Part shown: positions 8,960 to 13,864 of the stretch, piece after piece
Layout of the letters: each line of letters opens with the position of its first letter
Numbering within the stretch: position 1 is the stretch's first letter
Source: Afipia sp.
GTDB taxonomy: Bacteria; Pseudomonadota; Alphaproteobacteria; Rhizobiales; Xanthobacteraceae
NCBI GenBank assembly: GCA_026400415.1
Contig: JAPLPA010000288.1
Coordinates: 358-14,221 of the forward strand
Length of the DNA: 13,864 nt
Direction: 5' to 3'
Program-made: the position numbers and the translations under genes
The notes under the pieces: model-generated
What the model was told of the DNA's origin: nothing
Databases searched by the model: none
Seen by the model: the letters and a program-made list of their open reading frames with translations, nothing else

Positions 8960-9116
8960 TGGCGCGCAAATGATCGATACCACGTCACATTTATACGAAC
9001 TTGATACACAGCACATGTTGCATCACTGAGTATCTTCATTCGAAGTAAAAGCGGAGGGCGGTTTTTCCGCCGCTCCGCTTGAGGTTTATCACGCGATTGC
9101 TGTGAGCGCAGTGCAA
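8960..9116. other. Convergent intergenic region between dnaE2 and the MFS gene
   Basis: This 157-bp gap separates genes that point toward each other. I see no coding potential in it. It contains one strong hairpin (annotated separately) and no LexA-type repeat. Confidence 0.6.
9047..9080 (-). terminator. Rho-independent terminator of the MFS transporter gene
   Basis: The arms 9049-9061 and 9067-9080 pair over about 13 bp with a single bulged base and a 5-nt loop (TTTTT on the + strand). Read on the - strand, the hairpin lies about 37 nt after the transporter's stop codon and runs into a TTTT tract (complement of 9047-9050), the usual order for a terminator. On the + strand no T-run follows, so it is less likely to stop dnaE2 transcripts efficiently. 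Confidence 0.75.
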
Positions 9117-10463
9117 TCAGGTTTTAGCGGTGGCGACATCCTCCAGCCCCCGATTGCGTGGCTCCACGCCCCAGGCCCACACCACTGCGATCTGAATGAC
9201 CACAAGACTGATCATGAGCCAGACGACGCCAGGTAATTGATAGGATGCCATCAAGGCACCGACAACAAATGGCGAGATCACTGTGGCACCACGTCCTAGC
9301 GTGTTGCAAATGCCATTGGCGCGCAAACGTATTTCGGTTGGGAACAACTCTGGCGTATAGACGCCGAACAAAATCGCAGTCTGCACATATATCGCGACGA
9401 TCAGCACGAATCCGACGCTTAGCACGATCGCCGGATCAGAAGCCGCCTCGAAGCGCGCATAGATGTAACCGCTGATAATTGTTACGATCGATGCTCCGAT
9501 GATGCTCCAACGTCTCCCAATGGCGTCAGATAAATAAGCGCCGAGCGCGCAGCCGACCAATGATCCAACCGACAGTACCAACGTATAGGCAAGAGAGCTT
9601 GCGATGGTCAGCCCCTGACGCAGGAAGAACTGCGGCAGGAAAATCACAAAGCCGAAGATCAATGTGTTGATCGTAATCAGTACCCAAGAGCCTACGAGCA
9701 AACGTTGCAGCAGCGGTGGCTTCAGCATATCGAATGCAGCGACCTTTGGCACCGGCGCCGGCACGACTACCGGCGGCAGTTTTGCACCGCCGGCGGATTC
9801 GTTTTCGATTGACTGCATTAGGGTTTCGGCTTCCGCAGTGCGGCCCTGTGATTCAAGCCAGCGCGGCGATTCGGGAAGGTTTTTGCGCAAGTACCAAACG
9901 ATCAGCGAGCCGACGCCCGCAATGACGAACATCGGACGCCATCCCCAGGCTGGGATGATTAGATAGCCGAGCAAGGCGGTTGCCGGGAAACCCGCCACGA
10001 CCAGAAACGCCATCATCGACAGCCATCGTCCGCGCGTCCTCGGCGGTACGAATTCGGTCAGCGTCGAATAGCCGACGACGATTTCGGCACCGAGGCCGAG
10101 GCCTTGAACGAACCGGCATGCGATCAGTTGATTCATGTCCTGCGCGAAAGCCGCCGCCAGCGATGCCAATCCGAAAATCAGCAAATTTATCTGGTAGGTG
10201 AACCGCCGCCCGAACTTATCGCCGGCAAATCCGGTAATCAGCGCACCCAGCGTCATGCCGACAAAGGTCAGCGAAATGAATTGCAGATTTTGCGGAACGG
10301 TCGAGAATTTGGTTTGGATCGCAGAAGCCAATACGCCGCCGGCGATGTAGAGATCGTATCCGTCGAAAAACATTCCTGCGCCGACCAGCCAGAAAATCCT
10401 GTAGTGAAACGATGAAATCGGGAGCCGGTCGAGCCGTGCGCCAGCGTTTACTGCGAGAGCCAT
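9117..10463 (-). CDS. MFS transporter, sugar/metabolite:H+ symporter type
   Basis: This 448-aa inner-membrane protein has about 12 predicted TM segments in two halves, with a cytoplasmic loop at about 195-255. TM1 contains FFDGYDLY (32-39), a form seen in metabolite and aromatic-acid:proton symporters. The MFS loop motif appears in both halves (GDKFGRR 81-87; SDAIGRR 312-318). PESPRWL (197-203) and PELFPTEIR (371-379) are typical of the sugar-porter-like and metabolite:H+ groups. I chose the start at 10463, where MALAVNAGARLDRLP follows a GGGGGA ribosome site 7 nt upstream. A longer in-frame reading from 10658 would run back through the end of the aldehyde dehydrogenase gene and add 65 polar residues unlike a transporter. 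It lies 80 nt after the dehydrogenase gene in the same direction and is probably its operon partner. The substrate is unknown; import of the dehydrogenase's precursor is inference. Confidence 0.9.
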   Translation of the reverse strand: MALAVNAGARLDRLPISSFHYRIFWLVGAGMFFDGYDLYIAGGVLASAIQTKFSTVPQNLQFISLTFVGMTLGALITGFAGDKFGRRFTYQINLLIFGLASLAAAFAQDMNQLIACRFVQGLGLGAEIVVGYSTLTEFVPPRTRGRWLSMMAFLVVAGFPATALLGYLIIPAWGWRPMFVIAGVGSLIVWYLRKNLPESPRWLESQGRTAEAETLMQSIENESAGGAKLPPVVVPAPVPKVAAFDMLKPPLLQRLLVGSWVLITINTLIFGFVIFLPQFFLRQGLTIASSLAYTLVLSVGSLVGCALGAYLSDAIGRRWSIIGASIVTIISGYIYARFEAASDPAIVLSVGFVLIVAIYVQTAILFGVYTPELFPTEIRLRANGICNTLGRGATVISPFVVGALMASYQLPGVVWLMISLVVIQIAVVWAWGVEPRNRGLEDVATAKT

Positions 10464-10543
10464 TTGAAATTCCCCCTTGTCGCCTTGTTGGTTGATCCGG
10501 CTGCCGGTCTTCTCCCGACTTGATGTGCCGGCGGTTGTTCGTT

Positions 10544-12073
10544 TTAGTTCAGTCGTCGTTGGGTTGCCGTGTCGCGGTACCAGTCGAACGGCTGGTCGTG
10601 TGTCGCGACCATCACGCTCTTCGTATTGAAATGGTCGTCGAAACTTTCGGTGCCACATTCGCGGCCGATTCCGGAATCATCGACGCCGCCCCATGGCGAT
10701 GCTGGATCGAGACGGTGATGATCGTTGATCCAGACGATGCCGGCCTTCACAGCGGACGCGACTCGATGCGCTCGGCCGACATCGCGCGTGCGGACTGCTG
10801 CTGCAAGCCCAAATGGAGAATTGTTGGCGAGTTGCAAGGCATCCGCTTCGTCGGTGAATGGCGTCACCGATGTAAACGGCCCGAAAACTTCCTCTTGGAA
10901 GATGCGCATGTCGGACTTCACGTCCGCAAACACCGTGGGTGCGACGAAGAAGCCGCCATCATGGCCGGGTACATGAGCAGCGACGCCACCCGTCACCAGC
11001 CGTGCACCGTCGTCGCGGCCGTATTGGGAATAGCTCAAGACCCGGTCGCGCTGACGCGCCGATATCACCGGACCAAGCTGTGTTGCGGGATCGAACGGAT
11101 CGCCGATCCGGATGCTTTGCGTCTTGGCCTTTAGCTTTTCGACAAACTCTTCGTAGATCGATGCTTGTACGATGTGGCGTGAGGCGCAGACGCAGGTCTG
11201 ACCAGCGCCGATAAAAGCGCCGAACGCAGCGTAGTTCACAGCCTGATCGATATCATAATCGGCGAACACGATGACCGGTGTTTTTCCGCCTAGCTCCATC
11301 GTCTGATGCGCGAAGACTTTTGCCGCCGCGCCGCCCGCGATGCGGCCGGCTTCGGTGCCGCCGGTCAATACAAGCTTGTTGATGTCGGGATGTTCGGACA
11401 GCATCCTGCCCGCGTTTTGGCCAAGACCGAGAACGATGTTGAATACGCCGGGCGGCAAGCCAGCTTCGGTAAAAATTTGCGCCAGCTTCAATGTCGTCAG
11501 CGGAGTGTATTCAGAAGGCTTCACGACGGTCGTGCAGCCGCTCGCCAGCACCGCCGCCAGTGATTTGCACATAATCATCAGCGGGTGGTTGAACGGTGTG
11601 CAATTGGCGACAACGCCGATCGGTGTGCGCAGCGTGTAATTCAAGTAGGAGCCTTCTACCGGAATGACGGCGTCGCGGCGCGACAAGGCGAGCCCCGCAA
11701 AATAGCGGAAGAAATCCGGAAGCCGCGACAGTTGCGCCCGCGTCTCATTGAGTGGACGGCCATTGTTGAGGGTTTCCAATCGGTAGAGAGATTCCAGATT
11801 GGCCTCGAAGGCGTCCGCCAGTCGGTTCACCAGCCGAGACCGAGCGCGAATATCCATCCCGCCCCATTCGCGGCTTTCGAATGCGGCCCGTGCACTTTTC
11901 ATGGCATGGTCGATATCCGCGGAGGTTGAATTCGGAATGCGCGCGATAACGTCGCCGGTCGCAGGATTGCAAACGTCGAGGAGTTCGCCGTTGCCTGCTT
12001 CGATCTCGCGCCCACCGACGAAGTTGCCGTGCATTTCGACGTCGATGGCGGATGACTTGGAAGGAATATTCAA
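10544..12073 (-). CDS. NAD(P)-dependent aldehyde dehydrogenase
   Basis: This 509-aa cytoplasmic enzyme oxidises an aldehyde to the corresponding acid with NAD(P)+. All hallmark residues are present: N162 in the PxNxP-type motif TPFNHP, KPSE (185-188) in the cofactor site, the general base E260 in MELGGK, the nucleophile C294 in GQTCVCASR, and E395 in EEVFGPF. Overall it resembles the broad betaine/semialdehyde dehydrogenase group, but the substrate cannot be told from motifs. The start is a TTG at 12073-12071 that shares bases with the TGA of the upstream regulator gene (TTGA). A GGAG 6 nt before it (complement of 12080-12083) supports this rare start and suggests translational coupling. An internal Met at residue 14 would be an alternative start. 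The neighbours (GntR regulator before, transporter after) suggest a substrate-induced catabolic operon. Confidence 0.92.
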   Translation of the reverse strand: MNIPSKSSAIDVEMHGNFVGGREIEAGNGELLDVCNPATGDVIARIPNSTSADIDHAMKSARAAFESREWGGMDIRARSRLVNRLADAFEANLESLYRLETLNNGRPLNETRAQLSRLPDFFRYFAGLALSRRDAVIPVEGSYLNYTLRTPIGVVANCTPFNHPLMIMCKSLAAVLASGCTTVVKPSEYTPLTTLKLAQIFTEAGLPPGVFNIVLGLGQNAGRMLSEHPDINKLVLTGGTEAGRIAGGAAAKVFAHQTMELGGKTPVIVFADYDIDQAVNYAAFGAFIGAGQTCVCASRHIVQASIYEEFVEKLKAKTQSIRIGDPFDPATQLGPVISARQRDRVLSYSQYGRDDGARLVTGGVAAHVPGHDGGFFVAPTVFADVKSDMRIFQEEVFGPFTSVTPFTDEADALQLANNSPFGLAAAVRTRDVGRAHRVASAVKAGIVWINDHHRLDPASPWGGVDDSGIGRECGTESFDDHFNTKSVMVATHDQPFDWYRDTATQRRLN

Positions 12074-12720
12074 GCGTCACTCCGTTCTACAATCACCGCG
12101 TTACGCGCCAAAGCCGGAAGCACTCGTTTTTCTGTTTTCAGAATGTGAGCCTTGATGATGCGCGCGGCGCCACGTGCGTCCCTGCGTTGCATTGCGTTGA
12201 TCAAATCAACATGTTCTGCGACAAGCTGCATGTGATCGCGCCCCTTCACGTTAGCGACACTGACGCGCACCAGCCTGTCAGCTTGCTCGATCAGATCGCG
12301 CGCTGCGGCGGCCATGCGCCTATTCCCTGAGGCCTCTGCCAACGCGGAATGAAAGGCGCGGTTATATTCAATGAACGCTTCTCCGGTGCCGTCGAATTTT
12401 CGAAATTCATCCAGCGACCGCAACGTCTCATCGGACGCTTGCTCGATTGCTTCCGCGACACAGGCAGGTTCGACCGCAAGGCGAAACCGCAGCAAATCGC
12501 GCGCATCGGAAATCGAGATCGGATTGACGCGATAGCCCTGACGTGGCTGCACGGTGACGAGGTGTTCGCGCTCAAGTCTCGCCAATGCTTCGCGCACAGG
12601 CTGTCGGCTTACCGCGTAACGCTCTGCCAGCTCTTGCTCACGCATATCATCGCCTGGTGCCAAGCGGCACATCAGGATATCAGCTCTCAAGCTGTCATAG
12701 ACATTGTCACGCAGAAGCAT
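12070..12720 (-). CDS. GntR-family transcriptional regulator, FCD (FadR/VanR-like) subfamily
   Basis: This 216-aa DNA-binding regulator has an N-terminal winged helix-turn-helix (about 5-68; core LAERYAVSRQPVREAL, 31-46, and the wing VQPRQGYRV, 57-65). An all-helical FCD ligand domain follows (about 75-205). The FCD metal/ligand site is recognisable as N120, H124, H170 and H192, with Asn at the position that is often Asp. Such proteins usually repress a neighbouring catabolic operon until a small carboxylate binds. The gene is first in the - strand unit with the aldehyde dehydrogenase (overlapping it by TTGA) and divergent from an alpha/beta-hydrolase. It therefore most likely controls both directions, including itself. 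A GGAAC about 8 nt before the ATG is a moderate ribosome site. The ligand is unknown. Confidence 0.9.
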   Translation of the reverse strand: MLLRDNVYDSLRADILMCRLAPGDDMREQELAERYAVSRQPVREALARLEREHLVTVQPRQGYRVNPISISDARDLLRFRLAVEPACVAEAIEQASDETLRSLDEFRKFDGTGEAFIEYNRAFHSALAEASGNRRMAAAARDLIEQADRLVRVSVANVKGRDHMQLVAEHVDLINAMQRRDARGAARIIKAHILKTEKRVLPALARNAVIVERSDA

Positions 12721-12727
12721 CGTTTTT

Positions 12728-12743
12728 GTTCCAAATTATGAAC
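12728..12743. promoter_or_regulatory. Candidate operator, interrupted palindrome GTTC-N8-GAAC
   Basis: GTTC (12728-12731) and GAAC (12740-12743) form an inverted repeat with a central AATT. It lies 8-23 bp before the regulator's ATG, where binding would block its transcription or initiation. Its right half, AATTATGAAC, recurs at 13706-13715 after the hydrolase gene. Binding by the adjacent GntR protein is inference. Confidence 0.3.
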
Positions 12744-12756
12744 CTATGTTGCATCT

Positions 12757-12768
12757 GTGATATATTAC
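12757..12768. promoter_or_regulatory. Candidate GntR/FCD operator, near-palindrome GTGATATATTAC
   Basis: Ten of the twelve bases are symmetric (GT-x-ATATAT-x-AC). Short AT-centred palindromes starting with GT and ending with AC are typical in size and shape of FCD-type GntR operators. The site lies 37-48 bp before the regulator's start codon and 111 bp before the hydrolase's, so a protein bound here could act on both directions. Confidence 0.35.
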
Positions 12769-12878
12769 GTCAATCAGAATGAGCTTGAAATCGAGGGCTT
12801 TTACTCTATCAATCAGGTCAAGGAATCTGGGACGCGCGTCTTCGCGAAGTCCGATATCGGCTTGCAAGAGGGGCATTT

Positions 12879-13655
12879 ATGGATCGGCGTTTTGCGAACG
12901 GAACCGTCAACGCTGCGGAATTCGGTAGCGGTCCGCCACTCGTGTTGCTGCATTCACTGCTGTCGGATCGTGCAAGTTTCGACCGTGTCGTTCCTGCCCT
13001 CGCGAAATCTTTCCGAATAATCGTTCCAGAGCTTCCTGGCTTCGGTCAATCGCCCGCAATTGATGGTGGCCTTGCTGCGATCGCCGATCGCATGGCCGAA
13101 GCTGTGAAAGATTGTGCCGGCGGCGATAACATCACCGTTCTCGGAAACGGCTATGGCGGATTTGTCGCGCTTCAAATGGCCATTCGCCATCCTGATCTTG
13201 CGAGCCGACTCGTCCTTGCGGATTGCGGCGCTGCTTTTTCCGAACCCGGTCGCGAGGCCTTTCGCAACATGGCAGCCGCGGCGGCATCGAAAGGATTGTC
13301 CGCGATCACGGATGTTGCGATGCGGCGGTTGTTTGCTCCCGAATTCCAGGAAAAGAACCCGGATCTTATGCGTAACAGGCGAGAGGCGTTTCTTCGGACA
13401 AGTCCCGCTGTCTTCCATGCTGCATGTCTGGCGCTGGCTGATCTCGATTTGCGTCCGCAACTTCAGAAAGTGGCGGTCCCGGTTCTTGTGCTCGTCGGCG
13501 AACACGACGAAGCAACTCCACCGCCAATGTCACGGGAACTGGCAGCTGGATTACCGGATGCGCGTCTCGTTGTCCTGCCGGGCTGCGCCCACGTTCCGCA
13601 GTTGCAATCACCTGAGATTTTTCTGGAAGCCTTGAATATTTTCTTGAACGGCTAA
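12879..13655 (+). CDS. Alpha/beta-hydrolase fold protein lacking the usual nucleophile serine
   Basis: This 258-aa protein resembles the PcaD (3-oxoadipate enol-lactonase)-like and esterase-like alpha/beta-hydrolases. The oxyanion-hole region is LLHSLLSD (23-30). At the nucleophile elbow, where the family has G-x-S-x-G, the sequence is GNGYGG (89-94). The serine position is therefore G91, encoded by GGC, one base from the Ser codon AGC. The acid (D210 in GEHDEATPP) and the histidine (H238 in GCAHVPQL) are in place, and a cap region lies at about 120-190. A GAGGGG ribosome site 5 nt upstream makes the ATG at 12879 secure. It is transcribed away from the GntR regulator and was probably acquired or kept as part of the same pathway. 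Without the serine, ester hydrolysis by the classical mechanism is not expected; it may use another mechanism, bind a ligand, or be inactive. Confidence 0.85.
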   Translation: MDRRFANGTVNAAEFGSGPPLVLLHSLLSDRASFDRVVPALAKSFRIIVPELPGFGQSPAIDGGLAAIADRMAEAVKDCAGGDNITVLGNGYGGFVALQMAIRHPDLASRLVLADCGAAFSEPGREAFRNMAAAAASKGLSAITDVAMRRLFAPEFQEKNPDLMRNRREAFLRTSPAVFHAACLALADLDLRPQLQKVAVPVLVLVGEHDEATPPPMSRELAAGLPDARLVVLPGCAHVPQLQSPEIFLEALNIFLNG

Positions 13656-13864
13656 GCCGCCGATAGGGGATGTGCGCGCATCTCAGAGCCGATCGTCTTC
13701 TGCATAATTATGAACTTTGATAGTAAGCACGGAGCGTCCCGCGCTTCAAAACATACTGCGAGCGAAAATACATTTGCGCGCGCAACACATTCAATATCAG
13801 CCGAACACACCTCCAATACACTCAGCGAAACATTTGGAATTGAAGTTTACGGATTGAGGCATGA
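13656..13864. other. Intergenic leader after the hydrolase; possible gene start at the right edge
   Basis: This stretch of 209 bp has no gene in it. It holds a 10-bp perfect palindrome CATAATTATG (13703-13712), whose right part continues as AATTATGAAC, shared with the divergent control region upstream of the hydrolase. The window ends in ATGA (13861-13864). A GGA 7 nt before it could serve as a weak ribosome site, so a + strand gene may begin there, but one codon is not enough to call it. No clear terminator follows the hydrolase stop. Confidence 0.4.

Larger units (their letters stand above)
12721..12878. promoter_or_regulatory. Divergent control region between the GntR regulator and the hydrolase
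   Basis: This 158-bp AT-rich region must hold the promoters for both directions. A -35-like TTGACG on the - strand (complement of about 12769-12774) is visible, but a matching -10 is weak, so I do not assign exact promoters. Two palindrome-like sites inside it are listed separately as candidate operators. Confidence 0.5.

Noticed and set aside
10464..10658. Upstream start at 10658 for the MFS transporter
   Set aside because: The extension overlaps the end of the aldehyde dehydrogenase gene and is polar and charged, whereas 10463 has a strong ribosome site and begins where the transporter-like sequence starts.
12728..12743. GTTC ... GAAC as a second LexA site
   Set aside because: The spacing is 8 and the repeats are inverted; the alphaproteobacterial site is a direct repeat with spacing 7. 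The adjacent GntR protein is the better candidate binder.
12757..13020. 87-codon + strand frame across the divergent region and hydrolase start
   Set aside because: It runs out of frame through the hydrolase coding sequence, has no good ribosome site, and its product has no recognisable features.
13640..13675. Short hairpins after the hydrolase stop as a terminator
   Set aside because: The stems (CGGC-TAA-GCCG and the GATG/CATC pair) are only about 4 bp and lack a T-run.

Overview
The window looks like chromosomal DNA of an alphaproteobacterium, probably of the Bradyrhizobium/Afipia/Rhodopseudomonas group. The reasons are the fairly high GC, an imuA-imuB-dnaE2 cassette that uses ImuA (not SulA) upstream, and an SOS operator of the alphaproteobacterial direct-repeat type, GAAC-N7-GAAC (the complement of GTTC-N7-GTTC). 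No RNA genes, insertion sequences, CRISPR arrays or phage genes were seen.

Left part (1-3094, + strand): the 3' end of a reading frame that enters from outside the window and encodes a hydrophobic C-terminal tail. It overlaps by ATGA a 935-aa membrane-anchored PAS-GGDEF-GGDEF-EAL protein of cyclic-di-GMP metabolism.

Middle part (3243-8959, + strand): the SOS mutagenesis cassette. A promoter with a LexA box on its start-site region precedes imuA, imuB (overlapping imuA by about 110 bp) and dnaE2 (overlapping imuB by ATGA). ImuA, ImuB and DnaE2 normally act together at the beta clamp to copy damaged DNA. Here dnaE2 is split by a frameshift near 6160 between its PHP domain and its polymerase core, although the code on both sides is well conserved. 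Either the strain has lost its error-prone polymerase very recently or the assembly has an indel.

Right part (9117-13655): a small catabolic-type locus. On the - strand, in transcription order, are a GntR/FCD regulator, an NAD(P)-dependent aldehyde dehydrogenase whose TTG start overlaps the regulator's stop, and an MFS transporter followed by a hairpin terminator (9047-9080). Divergent from them on the + strand is an alpha/beta-hydrolase whose usual nucleophile serine is a glycine. The 158-bp divergent region holds two palindrome-like sites that are candidate operators. I infer that the locus takes up and oxidises a small organic acid or aldehyde precursor; the substrate cannot be read from the sequence. 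The last 209 bp hold no gene except possibly a start codon at the very edge.
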